A stretch of DNA of 46,783 nt from an uncultured Chromatiaceae bacterium. Lineage in GTDB: Bacteria; Pseudomonadota; Gammaproteobacteria; DRLM01. The notes under the pieces are model-generated. The model saw only the letters and a list, made by a program, of their open reading frames with translations. It searched no databases and was not told the origin of the DNA. The position numbers and the translations under genes were made by a program. The stretch covers positions 1 through 46,783 of the forward strand of contig CALZJG010000156.1 of the NCBI GenBank assembly GCA_945787555.1, given 5' to 3'. Positions within the stretch are counted from its first letter, which is position 1. Every line of letters begins with the position of its first letter. Of the stretch, positions 29,418-38,582 are shown one piece after another.

Positions 29418-29500
29418 GGCGACGAGGGCGCTCAATTGGCTTGCCCCCTCTGTGGCTTGCAGAGCGTGGGAGGCGTAGCCGTAGCAGTGTAGGTGATCAT

Positions 29501-30319
29501 TCAGCCGTTCCCCGCCAACAAATCCTCGGCGTAATCGGTCGCCGGGTAGTGGTACGGCACCGGCCCGTCGGGCAAGCCCTGCATGAACTGGCGCACCCAC
29601 TCCGAGGGCGAAGCGCGCAACTCATCGGGCGTCCCTTGCCCCACCACCTTACCCTCCGCCAAGACGTAGATGTAGTCGGAGATGGCGGCCGTCTCTTGCA
29701 CGTCGTGCGAAACCACGATACTGGTCAAGCCCAGCGCCTCGTTGAGGGTGTCTATCAGTTCCACGATGGCCGCCTTGGAAATCGGGTCCAAACCGGTGAA
29801 GGGCTCGTCGTACATAATCATCATCGGATCCAACGCTATGGCTCGCGCCAGTGCGATACGCCGCGCCATGCCGCCCGACAATTCACTGGGCATCAAATCG
29901 CGCGCGCCGCGCAATCCCACTGCCTGCAATTTCATCAACACCAAGTCGCGTACCATTACCTCGGGCAAGTCAGTGTGTTCGCGCAACGGAAAAGCCACGT
30001 TGTCATACACGCTCAGATCGGTGAGCAGCGCCCCACTCTGGAATAACATGCCCATGCGCTTGCGCAGCGAATACAACCCACCACGCCGCAAACGATGCAC
30101 ATTCTGGCCGTCCACCGTTACCGTGCCGGCGGTCGGTCTCAATTGGCCGCCGATGAGTTTGAGCAGCGTGGTCTTGCCGGTGCCGCTAGGCCCCATGATC
30201 GCGGTGACCTTGCCGCGCGCGATGTCGATATCCAAACCATCAAAGATGGCGCGTGTGCCGCGCACGAAACGCAGCCCGCGTATCTCGACCAAGGATTGTT
30301 GTTCGCCGTCCTGCGACAT
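29501..30319 (-). CDS. mlaF: MlaF, ATPase of the Mla ABC transporter
   Basis: 272 residues from the ATG at 30319. The Walker A is GPSGTGKTTLLK (near 41-52), the Q-loop and signature follow with SELSGGMARRIALARAIALDP, then Walker B MMIMYDEPFTGLDP and the H-loop His in VVSHDV. It powers phospholipid transport through MlaE. A C-terminal extension (about 245-272) fits the MlaF family, where the tail contacts MlaB. It is the first gene of the mla operon, with 160 bases to the divergent corA start. Confidence 0.96.
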   Translation of the reverse strand: MSQDGEQQSLVEIRGLRFVRGTRAIFDGLDIDIARGKVTAIMGPSGTGKTTLLKLIGGQLRPTAGTVTVDGQNVHRLRRGGLYSLRKRMGMLFQSGALLTDLSVYDNVAFPLREHTDLPEVMVRDLVLMKLQAVGLRGARDLMPSELSGGMARRIALARAIALDPMMIMYDEPFTGLDPISKAAIVELIDTLNEALGLTSIVVSHDVQETAAISDYIYVLAEGKVVGQGTPDELRASPSEWVRQFMQGLPDGPVPYHYPATDYAEDLLAGNG

Positions 30320-30478
30320 GATTTCCGAAAGAGTAATGGTCCAAACAATCCGGCTCAGTGCCGGCACATTGGTGCATTAGGATAACCGACCGGCGCGCAA
30401 CAGGCTACGAGCACGCCACGAGTGCTCCGCTGGCTAGGCTGTGCGACAATTCCCGACATCCCCTAAGGGAGTGCAAGG

Positions 30479-31534
30479 ATGACCTATTTCACCAAGCGTT
30501 ATCATCCCCCTGGCACCGCGCCTGGCACCTTGGTAGAGGATGAACATCTCGAATCCCGCCCGCTGCGCCTCAAGCTCATGGACTACAACACACAGAGCCT
30601 GGAGGAGCACGACGACATCAGCTTTACCGAGTGTCGCCCTTATTTGGAGCGCCCCACCATTACTTGGATACACGCCCACGGCTATGCCGGCGCCGAGTTG
30701 CTGCGTGAACTAGGCCAGACCTTCAGCCTGCACCCTCTGGCGTTGGAGGACGTGCTCAACACCGGCCAACGCCCCAAGCTGGAGAACTACGATCACCAAC
30801 TGTTCGCCATCATGAGTCTGCCGCTATGGGACGGCGACGACATCGAGGTGGAACAAATCAGCTTGTTCTTTGGCCCCGGCTATGTGATCAGTTTTCACTA
30901 CGGCGACCACGATCCCTTCGAACCGATACGCAAACGCCTGCGCGCCCAGGGCGGGCGCCTGCGTGAACGGGGCGCCGACTATTTGTTTTATACCCTGCTG
31001 GACGTGATCGTGGACCAGAGCTTTCCCATCCTCGAAGAATTGGGCGAACGCATTGAGACGGTCGAGGACCAATTATTGGACAAACCCACCCGCCTCACCT
31101 TGGAGCGCATTCATCTGCTAAAACGCGATTTGTTGCTGCTGCGCCGTCAGTTATGGCCGCAACGCGAAGTCCTCAGCCAGCTGCAGCGCGAGGATCAATC
31201 GCTCATCGATGAGACCACCAAACCTTATCTACGCGATTGCTATGATCACACCGTGCAAATCATGGAGCTGTTCGAGACTTATCGCGACATGCTGGCCGGC
31301 ATGCTGGACATGTACCTTTCCGGCGCCAGCCATCGTCTCAACGACATCATGCGCGTGCTCACCGTCATCGCCACGCTATTCATTCCGCCGACCTTCCTCG
31401 TCGGCATATACGGCATGAACTTTCAACACATGCCGGAGCTGCACTGGCCGTATGGTTACGGGCTGGTGTGGCTGATCATCGTAGCCGTCATGGGCGGCAT
31501 GCTGGTGTATTTCAAACGTCGTAATTGGTTTTAA
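30479..31534 (+). CDS. corA: CorA-family magnesium/cobalt channel
   Basis: 351 residues. An N-terminal cytoplasmic alpha/beta domain and long helix lead to two C-terminal transmembrane segments, with the selectivity motif YGMN (in FLVGIYGMNFQHMPELHWPYGYG, near residue 313) at the end of the first. The conserved LHPLALEDVLNTGQRPKLENYDHQLF near residue 80 is also typical. The protein conducts Mg2+ (and often Co2+ or Ni2+) as a pentamer in the inner membrane. An AAGG lies just before the ATG. It is divergent from mlaF and convergent with the lapA-like gene seven bases away. Confidence 0.95.
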   Translation: MTYFTKRYHPPGTAPGTLVEDEHLESRPLRLKLMDYNTQSLEEHDDISFTECRPYLERPTITWIHAHGYAGAELLRELGQTFSLHPLALEDVLNTGQRPKLENYDHQLFAIMSLPLWDGDDIEVEQISLFFGPGYVISFHYGDHDPFEPIRKRLRAQGGRLRERGADYLFYTLLDVIVDQSFPILEELGERIETVEDQLLDKPTRLTLERIHLLKRDLLLLRRQLWPQREVLSQLQREDQSLIDETTKPYLRDCYDHTVQIMELFETYRDMLAGMLDMYLSGASHRLNDIMRVLTVIATLFIPPTFLVGIYGMNFQHMPELHWPYGYGLVWLIIVAVMGGMLVYFKRRNWF

Positions 31535-31541
31535 ACGCGCC

Positions 31542-31784
31542 TTACGAATCGTTACTTGTCGCGCCTGGCTGCGCCCAACCGCGCAGCAACCAACCCAACA
31601 CCATGCCCACCACCAACAGCGAGAAAATCATCAAGACGCGCGACAGGGACAGCGACCAAAACAAAAACTTGACCTCCACCACTTCGGTGTTTTGCAGCGT
31701 GAACACGATCACCATGGCGGCCAGCACCAGGGCCAAGGTCAGCTTGGTCTTGGTAATGCGCGGCGCCTCTTCGGGCATGCTCAT
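31542..31784 (-). CDS. LapA-domain (DUF1049) small membrane protein
   Basis: 80 residues with two transmembrane segments (about 14-31 and 45-66). The pattern FTLQNTEVVEVKFLFWSLSLSRVLMIFSLLVVGMVLGWLL is characteristic of the LapA/DUF1049 family; in E. coli LapA works with LapB on lipopolysaccharide assembly. LapB (a TPR protein) is not next to it here, so I leave the symbol empty. The ATG overlaps the pmbA stop (ATGA). Confidence 0.82.
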   Translation of the reverse strand: MSMPEEAPRITKTKLTLALVLAAMVIVFTLQNTEVVEVKFLFWSLSLSRVLMIFSLLVVGMVLGWLLRGWAQPGATSNDS

Positions 31785-33118
31785 TCGCCCGCGATGGTCA
31801 TGCGCTCCACCAGCACCGAGCCGGTGCGCACATTACCGCGTTGATCCACATCATCGGCCACCGCCACGATGCCGCGCAGCATGTCTTTGAGATTACCGGC
31901 CACGGTGATCTCCTCCACCGGATATTGAAGCTCGCCGTTCTCCACCCAGAAGCCGGCCGCACCACGCGAATAATCACCGGTGACGATATTGACCCCCATA
32001 CCCATCATTTCGGTGACCAACAAGCCGTCGCCCATCTGCTTGAGCAGCCCGTCGAAATCCAGCGCGCCGCTGTCGACGGTGAGGTTGTGCACGCCACCGG
32101 CATTGCCGGTGGTCTGCATGCCGAGCTTGCGCGCGGAATAACTGTCCAGCACATAGCCTTGCAACACACCGCCGCTAACGATGTCGCGCGCGCCGGTAGC
32201 CACGCCCTCGGAATCGAAGGGCGCGCTGCCCAGCGCTTTCTTGAGGTGCGGCTGTTCGTGGAGGCGCATGAAATCAGGAAATACTTGTTTGCCCAGATGA
32301 TCGAGCAGGAAGGAGGACTTGCGATACAGGCTTTCACCACGGATGGCGCGGATGAAATTTGAAAACAACCCGGTGGCGATCTCGGCGGCAAAGATCACCG
32401 GCGCCTGACGCGTGGATAAACGTCGCCCGCCCAAACGGCGCAACGTGCGCTGCCCGGCGCGACGCCCGACGCTGGCGGCCGCTTCCAGATCGGCGCTGTC
32501 GCGCGCCACCGCATACCAATAATCGCGCTGCATACCGGCACCATCCTCGCCGATGACGGCGCAGCTGACGCTATGGCGCGAGCTGGGATAGGCGCCGAGA
32601 AAACCCTGGCTATTGCCGTAAACGCGATTACCGGCGTGACTGGACACCGTGGCGCCTTCCGAATTAGTGATGCGAGGATCGACGCCGCGCGCTGCGGCCT
32701 CACATTCCTGCGCCAATTCGATGGCCCGCTCGGCGGGCAAATCCCAGGGATGATGCAAGTCGAGATCGGGAATGTCGCGCGCCAACAGGGCGGCGTCGGC
32801 CAAGCCGGCGCAAGCATCTTCTTCGGTATATTTGGCGATGGTGCAAGCCGCACTCACCGTTTCCCGTATCGCCTCGGGCGAATAATCTGATGTGCTCGCC
32901 GAACCCTTGCGCTGCCCGAAGTACACCGTCACGCCCAGGCCTTTGTCGCGGTTGTGCTCAACGGTTTCCACCTCGCCGAGGCGCACGGTCACGGACAAGC
33001 CGCTCTCCGCGCTCACGCCCGCCTCGGCCGCCGTCGCACCCAGCCGCTGGGCCTCGTCGAGGATGGCGGCCACCACCGCCTGGAGCTCCTGCTGATTCTG
33101 CGTTGCTTGCGTTCCCAT
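31781..33118 (-). CDS. pmbA: PmbA/TldE-family metalloprotease subunit
   Basis: 445 residues from the ATG at 33118, with GGGAAGG upstream. Markers are GLGVTVYFGQRKGSASTSDYSPEAI in the first third, YRKSSFLLDHLGKQVFPDFMRLHEQPH in the middle, and DYSRGAAGFWVENGELQYPVEEITVAGNLKDMLRGI near the C terminus. With TldD this protein forms a heteromeric protease that matures microcin B17 and degrades CcdA in E. coli. TldE lacks the metal-binding HExxxH of TldD, and none is seen here. yjgA, often its divergent neighbour, is about 11 kb away here. Confidence 0.94.
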   Translation of the reverse strand: MGTQATQNQQELQAVVAAILDEAQRLGATAAEAGVSAESGLSVTVRLGEVETVEHNRDKGLGVTVYFGQRKGSASTSDYSPEAIRETVSAACTIAKYTEEDACAGLADAALLARDIPDLDLHHPWDLPAERAIELAQECEAAARGVDPRITNSEGATVSSHAGNRVYGNSQGFLGAYPSSRHSVSCAVIGEDGAGMQRDYWYAVARDSADLEAAASVGRRAGQRTLRRLGGRRLSTRQAPVIFAAEIATGLFSNFIRAIRGESLYRKSSFLLDHLGKQVFPDFMRLHEQPHLKKALGSAPFDSEGVATGARDIVSGGVLQGYVLDSYSARKLGMQTTGNAGGVHNLTVDSGALDFDGLLKQMGDGLLVTEMMGMGVNIVTGDYSRGAAGFWVENGELQYPVEEITVAGNLKDMLRGIVAVADDVDQRGNVRTGSVLVERMTIAGE

Positions 33119-33284
33119 CACACCTTCCCGTTAGCCACAAATGATTCGACGCAGGCGCTTTCCCTGCCGGGCTAGTGTAACCGATCCGCCCGCCCCAGCC
33201 CCTATTGAGCCACAGCAACTCATGGCTGACCCGTACCGAACCACTGCCAGCCGCAGAGATTCTAGCGCCACGGGGATTCCCCCA
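33119..33284. other. spacer between pmbA and the REC-GGDEF-EAL gene
   Basis: 166 bases that should hold the pmbA promoter and the end of the downstream gene's transcript. I see no strong promoter pair or terminator hairpin. Confidence 0.3.
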
Positions 33285-35714
33285 TCAGTGTGAGAGGTAA
33301 CAGCCAGCCAATGCTTCCGCGGTCATGGGGCTACCAAACAAAAAACCCTGGTACTGAAAGCAGCGTAGGCGTCGCAAGCGATTCAGTTGCGACTCTATCT
33401 CGACGCCTTCGGCGATCACGCCCAGCTCCAGACTATCGGCCATACGGATAATCGCCCTAACGATGGCGCCGCTCCCTGCATCGGCGCCCAGTCCGCGGAT
33501 AAATGATTGGTCGATCTTGATGGTATCCAGGGGAAAGCTATGCAGATTGCTCAGAGAAGAATACCCCGTACCGAAATCATCCATGGAGACACTCACCCCC
33601 TCTGTGCGCAAGGCCTGGAGCACGTCCACACCCCTCCCTGACTTGGCGATCATGGCGCTCTCAGTGATTTCCAATTCCAAATCCCTGCCTTCACAGCCTG
33701 TTTCACCAAGCGCGTTGGACACCTGCGTCGCAAGTTCGGGCTCGATTTGCATCGTCGAGACATTGACGGCAACACGCAAGGGTTTGTAGCCCTTGATTCT
33801 CCACGCCTGCACTTGCCGACAGGCTTCCATGATCACCCAAGAACCAATATCCTTGATAAGACCGACCTCCTCTGCCAAGGGAATGAAATCGGAGGGCATG
33901 ATCAATCCCTTGTCCGCATGGCGCCAACGGATCAAAGCTTCGACCCCGTACACACCGCCATCACGGAGGTCGACTTTAGGCTGGTAATACAAAACGAACT
34001 CACCGCACTGCAAGGCCAGGCGCATGTCCCGCTCCATTTCTAAGCGTGCTCGCGCCTTGTCATTCATTTGCTTGTTATAAAACTGATAACGGTCCCGACC
34101 CTCCGACTTGGCGTGATACATGGCCGCATCGGCATTACGCAGCAAACTCTGCCCGTCGGCCCCGTCACCAGGAAAGACACTGACGCCGATTGTGGCGGTG
34201 ATATTGAGCGCCGCCTCATTCACCACGTAGGGACGTCTCATCTCGGCGAGTAGCTTGCTGAGTGTCGGCTGCAGATGCAGCACGTCATCAACGCCATCCA
34301 TGACGATCACAAATTCATCCCCCCCTATGCGTGAAAGCGTGTCGCGCCCTCGTACACAGCTGCTTAGTCTTTGCGCCACTTGCCTAAGCACTTCATCGCC
34401 ATAGTCATGACCTAACGAATCATTAATGAATTTGAAGCGATCAAGGTCGATGAATAATACCGCCAGCTGATAACCATCCCGCCTAGCCTGCGCGAGATGC
34501 TGCGTGATACGTCCGTAGAGAAATGAGCGGTTGGCCAAATTGGTCAGATGATCACGCGTCGCAAGCAACTCGATGTGCGCCTCGGCCGCCTTGCGCTCGG
34601 TAACGTCGGAACAGGCACCTCGATAACCGACCAAGGCACCGTCTGGGCCACATCTGGGCACACCGCTGCAAGACAACCAACGCTGGCCTCCGTCCTTGGC
34701 TTGAGCCGGCAATTCCAAATTGCGGAACGTCGCCTGCTTCATCATCAAGTTTGCCAAACTCTCTTCAAGGTTTTCGCTAGATCTGGCGGAGGCAAAACTA
34801 CTGATGGCACGGCCCAGCCCCTCTTCGGGTTCATAGCCGAGCACACCGGCAAAGCGATGGGAGAGATAGGTGTAGCGCAATGCCTCGTCGGACTCCCAAA
34901 CAAATTCACCCGCTGCCTCGACCACATCACGAAAACGTTGTTCGCTATAACGCAAGGCTAGCTCATTGCGCTTCAGCTCAGTGATATCCACCAATAAGAG
35001 GGTCGCCGCCTGATCGCGCATGGGACTCACCCTGAGACTCAGCTGCGCCACCTCTCCACGCTCATCCTTAAGCATCAACGTCTCACCGAGCGTCCTGGTG
35101 CCGACACCGAGCAGCACCTGCTCCAATGCTGTCGCAATGACTTCTTGGGCGGTCTTATCCCAGGACGCGATCACTTCTCTCCACGGCTTGCCGCGGCACT
35201 CAGCCACTGTCATTGGAACAAAACGCTCCAACGCCTGATTGGTCACCGTGATAGTTCCTTCGCGATCGACGCCCAATACCGGGTCGGAAATCGCCGTTAG
35301 CGCCTCGCACATGATGGCCTGCGTGCGCAATTGCCGCTCGGCACGCCATTTGTACAAGGCGATCGCCATGACGGCATGCAGCTCACGCACGGAGTAGGGC
35401 TTTAATATATAGCCGAAAGGATCGGTGACGCGGGCCCGCGACAACAGCGCATCGCTGGCATAGGCTGTAAGGTAGATGATAGGAACATCGCAGTGGCGCT
35501 GGATCTCCGCCGCGGCTGTGATGCCATCCATCTTGCCCGACAACATGATATCCATCAGGATCAAATCAGGGTGGGACCGCTCGACGGCTGCGACTGCATG
35601 CTCTCCCCGAGAGACACCGCCTACGACATCGTAACCCAGCTCACTGAGCTTCAGGGCGAGATCCTTAACCACCCAGTCGTCGTCTTCGACGACAAGAACC
35701 TTCGCGCCTACCAT
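33285..35714 (-). CDS. response regulator with PAS-PAS-GGDEF-EAL output (c-di-GMP turnover)
   Basis: 809 residues from the ATG at 35714 (GGGAGA upstream). The order is: a receiver domain (1-125) with the phospho-acceptor near residue 55 in LILMDIMLSG; two PAS-type sensors (about 135-250 and 255-375; the second with FVWESDEALRYTYLSHRFAGVLGYEPEEGLGR); a GGDEF domain (about 380-545) with an intact SRIGGDEF loop; and an EAL domain (about 555-805) with GVEALIRWRH and DDFGTGYSS. All catalytic motifs look intact, so it could both make and degrade c-di-GMP or act as a regulated phosphodiesterase. No histidine kinase is adjacent. Lack of any membrane segment suggests cytoplasmic sensing. Confidence 0.93.
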   Translation of the reverse strand: MVGAKVLVVEDDDWVVKDLALKLSELGYDVVGGVSRGEHAVAAVERSHPDLILMDIMLSGKMDGITAAAEIQRHCDVPIIYLTAYASDALLSRARVTDPFGYILKPYSVRELHAVMAIALYKWRAERQLRTQAIMCEALTAISDPVLGVDREGTITVTNQALERFVPMTVAECRGKPWREVIASWDKTAQEVIATALEQVLLGVGTRTLGETLMLKDERGEVAQLSLRVSPMRDQAATLLLVDITELKRNELALRYSEQRFRDVVEAAGEFVWESDEALRYTYLSHRFAGVLGYEPEEGLGRAISSFASARSSENLEESLANLMMKQATFRNLELPAQAKDGGQRWLSCSGVPRCGPDGALVGYRGACSDVTERKAAEAHIELLATRDHLTNLANRSFLYGRITQHLAQARRDGYQLAVLFIDLDRFKFINDSLGHDYGDEVLRQVAQRLSSCVRGRDTLSRIGGDEFVIVMDGVDDVLHLQPTLSKLLAEMRRPYVVNEAALNITATIGVSVFPGDGADGQSLLRNADAAMYHAKSEGRDRYQFYNKQMNDKARARLEMERDMRLALQCGEFVLYYQPKVDLRDGGVYGVEALIRWRHADKGLIMPSDFIPLAEEVGLIKDIGSWVIMEACRQVQAWRIKGYKPLRVAVNVSTMQIEPELATQVSNALGETGCEGRDLELEITESAMIAKSGRGVDVLQALRTEGVSVSMDDFGTGYSSLSNLHSFPLDTIKIDQSFIRGLGADAGSGAIVRAIIRMADSLELGVIAEGVEIESQLNRLRRLRCFQYQGFLFGSPMTAEALAGCYLSH

Positions 35715-36291
35715 GCAGCAATCTCCCGCGCACATCCATGGATATTTACATGCTGTATGATTTTTATTTGCGTTATTTAATAATGTTAGCGTAAAGATTC
35801 GGATTGTGAAGCAACAGTATGTGATCCCGTCTTCCGCGGAACATTTACCCTTGATAATCGTCGGCCTAAAAGTCCACAGGCTAACCGGGGGCATTAGAGG
35901 GTGAAGTCAATAATGCTCGCTGTTACGCCTCGCACCTCGCACCTCGCATAAGAATACACAGCCACAGGGTGCCGCTATCGACCTCAGACAGCGACCATTC
36001 ACCCAGCCAACATGCCCGATGTCGCTATCATCCCTCCTCCTGAATCAATAGCAAGCCGCGTTAAACACTCCTGCCCGCTCAACCCAACGCACGCGATCGG
36101 CAACATCATCAACGCGCATTAATAAAATAGCGACGCTATCGTGGCATTGAGCAGGCAGGATTCGCCCGAAGATCAACGAGAAATAGCTCCCCCCTTAGGG
36201 CCGCGCCCAGATTGTGGGGGCAGACAAAACGCCCCTTTGCTCCATTCAGTTTTGAGCCTCTCACTCCAATCCTTTGTAAGAGAGACAATGT
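35715..36291. other. 577-base intergenic region
   Basis: The first 120 bases, upstream of the five-domain regulator, are clearly more AT-rich than the flanks and probably hold its promoter, but no -35/-10 pair stands out. Three tandem copies of CCTCGCA lie at 35928-35948. The rest shows no coding pattern or hairpin I can support. Confidence 0.4.
35928..35948. repeat. three tandem 7-bp repeats
   Basis: CCTCGCA occurs three times head to tail. It is too short to call a minisatellite and has no visible role. Confidence 0.6.
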
Positions 36292-36810
36292 TTACGCGGC
36301 GGCGATGAGGGTCAGTAACTTTCTGCCGCGCGCCCGCATCGCCGGGCTGCCCTGCGCCGTCAAACGCTCTATTAGCTCGCGCACCTCGGCCAAGTAGCGC
36401 CTGTCTACCAGAGCAATGTCCACCAAGGCTTGCATCGCGCAAGTTTTGACGATACGACTGTGATCACCAAGATAGCCGCGCAACAACGCCACCACCTTGG
36501 CTCGCTCGCTCCCCGTCAAAGTTAGACGCGGCAGGACTTGCGCCAAATGCCAACGCAACTCTGCTTGTGTGGCGTTCACGGCGAGCGCCAGCAAGCCTCG
36601 TTTATGGGGCAGCACCCACTCGGGATGCTGACGGGTAATTTTTTCCATGGCATCCGCCGCGCGCATGCATACACCGGCATCCCCATGCGCCAACGCCGTC
36701 ACTAATTCGGCGAATAACTCGGGTCTGGCGCGCACCCGCGCCATGACCACAGGCACTTTTCCTGTAGTACGTCTATCCCCCACACTCAACAACTCAATGA
36801 GTTCCGTCAC
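36292..36810 (-). CDS. HEAT-repeat-like small protein
   Basis: 172 residues, all-helical by eye, with spaced Leu/Ala and Asp-Ala patterns of HEAT/armadillo repeats (LAHGDAGVCMRAADAMEKITRQHPEW, HKRGLLALAVNATQAELRWHLAQVLPRL, GYLGDHSRIVKTCAMQALVDIAL). It could be a protein-protein interaction module, similar to small standalone HEAT proteins that bacteria often keep as orphans. The start is a GTG at 36810 with GGGAG about 12 bases upstream, which is rather far. There is no signal peptide. No neighbour suggests a partner. An 18-base palindrome sits just upstream. Confidence 0.75.
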   Translation of the reverse strand: MTELIELLSVGDRRTTGKVPVVMARVRARPELFAELVTALAHGDAGVCMRAADAMEKITRQHPEWVLPHKRGLLALAVNATQAELRWHLAQVLPRLTLTGSERAKVVALLRGYLGDHSRIVKTCAMQALVDIALVDRRYLAEVRELIERLTAQGSPAMRARGRKLLTLIAAA

Positions 36811-36841
36811 CGCGGCACTGCGCTCCCGTCAGGACTCAACC

Positions 36842-36859
36842 TATCATGTGAACATGATA
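36842..36859. promoter_or_regulatory. candidate operator, perfect 7-4-7 palindrome
   Basis: TATCATG TGAA CATGATA is a perfect inverted repeat with a 4-base centre, in an otherwise GC-richer stretch. It lies 32 bases before the HEAT-like gene start, where a dimeric repressor could block transcription. The size and symmetry fit a helix-turn-helix dimer site. No cognate regulator is in the window. Confidence 0.4.
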
Positions 36860-36994
36860 CGCGCCGCGACCTCCCAAGGTAGGGAAAGATAACCCCATGA
36901 GCGGAGCTTCGGCGCTGGTTTCCCGACACAGACGTCACCAAAGACGCGAAAAAGATTAGAAACAGGGACACACTGACGTAAAGAAGGAATAGAC

Positions 36995-37036
36995 AAAAAA
37001 ATAACTCCTTCAGGCCGATTGGTCGGCCTGAAGGAG
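36995..37036 (-). terminator. strong intrinsic terminator of the exported 129-residue protein gene
   Basis: CTCCTTCAGGCCGA (37006-37019) pairs perfectly with TCGGCCTGAAGGAG (37023-37036): a 14-bp stem with a 3-base loop. Read on the minus strand, it is followed by TTATTTTTTTT. This is the clearest Rho-independent terminator in the window, 14 bases after the stop at 37050. Confidence 0.92.
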
Positions 37037-37049
37037 AATCGCGATCACA

Positions 37050-37439
37050 CTACTTACCCAGCTGCACCCAATTGATGCGATTGTGTTTCTTGCCGGGCGC
37101 CATAGGATACTGAAGCGTCACCGTCGTACCGTCTTTGTAAGCATCGTGCAGCAAGTCCACCATGGATTGGCTGGACGCGGTGACGTCTTCATGCATACGG
37201 ATTCCGAATACCATGTCGGGCGCCGAATCCAAAACCACCAACACCTCGGCATCCAGGCGATCATCTGCAGGGCCGATCTCCAACCCTTGCACCTGCACCC
37301 GATACAAGGTGACCTTGCCGGTGACTACACTAGAAGCGTCATGCTTCCCCCTCAAACTGGCGGGGGTATCCGCATAAACCGGCACGGCGGCAACGGCCAG
37401 AGCCGAACTGAGCAATGTTGCATAAATAATCTTCTTCAT
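37050..37439 (-). CDS. exported protein of unknown function
   Basis: 129 residues. A signal peptide is clear (MKKIIYATLLSSALAVAAV followed by PVYADT, cleavage near residue 24). The mature part is about 105 residues, mostly beta by appearance (VTGKVTLYRVQVQGLEIGPADDRLDAEVLVVLD), with no Cys and ending KKHNRINWVQLGK. I do not recognise the family. The gene is monocistronic: an AAGGAGA ribosome binding site upstream and a strong terminator right after it. That pattern suggests a well-expressed periplasmic protein. Confidence 0.8.
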   Translation of the reverse strand: MKKIIYATLLSSALAVAAVPVYADTPASLRGKHDASSVVTGKVTLYRVQVQGLEIGPADDRLDAEVLVVLDSAPDMVFGIRMHEDVTASSQSMVDLLHDAYKDGTTVTLQYPMAPGKKHNRINWVQLGK

Positions 37440-37721
37440 GAGAGTCTCCTTTTAAATTCCGATGCGCTATGTTTAGCGCTTCCTAAGTTGTCGAGAGCAA
37501 ATATAACGGCAGAGACTTAAATCAAACTGAATGCACAATACCTATTTCTTTATGCAGATTATTCTCGCCACACCGCAGATAAACTCAAAACAAGGCCCGG
37601 CGCTGACCAGCGCCGCAGACTCAAGTCGTCAGAGAGTACTAGTGTTCACCATGACCGAGAGAAGCAGACGTCTAACGCATAGCCGATAGATGAGCAACCA
37701 ATGGAGAAAGGGCGTCTCGCC
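37440..37721. other. spacer between trmB and the exported protein gene
   Basis: 282 bases. The part near 37440-37560 is AT-rich and likely holds the promoter of the exported protein gene; the remainder holds the hairpin at 37598-37615. No gene is visible. Confidence 0.4.
37598..37615 (-). terminator. probable terminator downstream of trmB
   Basis: CGGCGCTG and CAGCGCCG pair perfectly over a 2-base loop. On the minus strand GGCCTTGTTTTG follows, a weak T-tract. It lies about 107 bases after the trmB stop. Confidence 0.5.
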
Positions 37722-38405
37722 TTAGGTGCGCTCGAACAGCAGATCGAAGATGGCATGACCGAGACGTTGACCGCGCCGCTCAAACTTAGTCTCAGGACGG
37801 TAATCAGGGCGAGGAGAATTGCGCCCGTCAGCGGCAAGATTGCGCAACTCAGGCTGGGCGGTCATGACATTGAGCACATGCACAGCATAGTCTTCCCAAT
37901 CGGTAGCGACATGAAACACCCCGCCCGATTTGAGTTTGCGTTTCAGCAACTCAATGAAAGCCGGCTGCACGATGCGACGTTTGTGATGGCGTTTCTTGGG
38001 CCAGGGATCGGGAAAAAAAAGTAGCACCTTGTCGAAAGCGGCGTCGGCCAGATGTCGTTGCAAGACCTCCACGGCGTCATGGCAAATCACCCGCACATTG
38101 GTGAAACTTTGCTCGTCGAGGCGTTGCAGCAAATGACCAACGCCGGGGCGATGGACTTCGATACCGAGAAAATCGTTCTCCGGGTGGATGGCGGCCATGT
38201 GCAATAGATTCTCGCCGTTGCCGAAGCCAATCTCCAGGACGCGCGGTGCGACGCGGCCGAACAGCGCATCGAGGTCGAGCGCGCCCTCGCCCACGTCGAC
38301 ACCGTAACGCGGCCATAGATCTTCGAGCGCCTGACGCTGCGCAGGCGTAAGACGCCCCTCGCGGCGCACATAACTGCGGATGCGGCGTTGTGGCAGTTCG
38401 CTCAT
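37722..38405 (-). CDS. trmB: tRNA (guanine-N7)-methyltransferase TrmB
   Basis: 227 residues from the ATG at 38405. It makes m7G at position 46 of tRNAs using S-adenosylmethionine. The N-terminal RRIRSYVRREGRLTPAQRQALEDLWPRYGV is typical of the family, the SAM motif is VLEIGFGNGENLLHMA near residue 62, and the signature LLFFPDPWPKKRHHKRRIVQPAFIELL is near residue 140. It follows thiS-thiG on the same strand, a linkage seen in several gammaproteobacteria, with a 177-base gap to thiG. Confidence 0.96.
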   Translation of the reverse strand: MSELPQRRIRSYVRREGRLTPAQRQALEDLWPRYGVDVGEGALDLDALFGRVAPRVLEIGFGNGENLLHMAAIHPENDFLGIEVHRPGVGHLLQRLDEQSFTNVRVICHDAVEVLQRHLADAAFDKVLLFFPDPWPKKRHHKRRIVQPAFIELLKRKLKSGGVFHVATDWEDYAVHVLNVMTAQPELRNLAADGRNSPRPDYRPETKFERRGQRLGHAIFDLLFERT

Positions 38406-38481
38406 ATCTGGATCAACATTCAACACAGAAAGGTTTAGGCGCGGCAAGCACAAACAAACTACATGGTGAAGATTTCATGAA

Positions 38482-38498
38482 GGGTCACTTTGTGACCC
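38482..38498 (-). terminator. hairpin after thiG
   Basis: GGGTCAC (38482-38488) pairs with GTGACCC (38492-38498) over a 3-base loop, about 85 bases past the thiG stop. No T-tract follows, so termination here is uncertain. Confidence 0.3.
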
Positions 38499-38582
38499 CT
38501 GCGTTGACGGTAGCATACGAGTCTGGCGCCAGTAAGCGCCTGATTGAAATCCCTTGGCGCCTTGGCGTTGATAGCTCATCTG

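Noticed and set aside
35928-35948. Triple CCTCGCA repeat as a possible CRISPR or minisatellite
   Set aside because: Only three 7-base units without spacers. No CRISPR-like array is present anywhere in the window.
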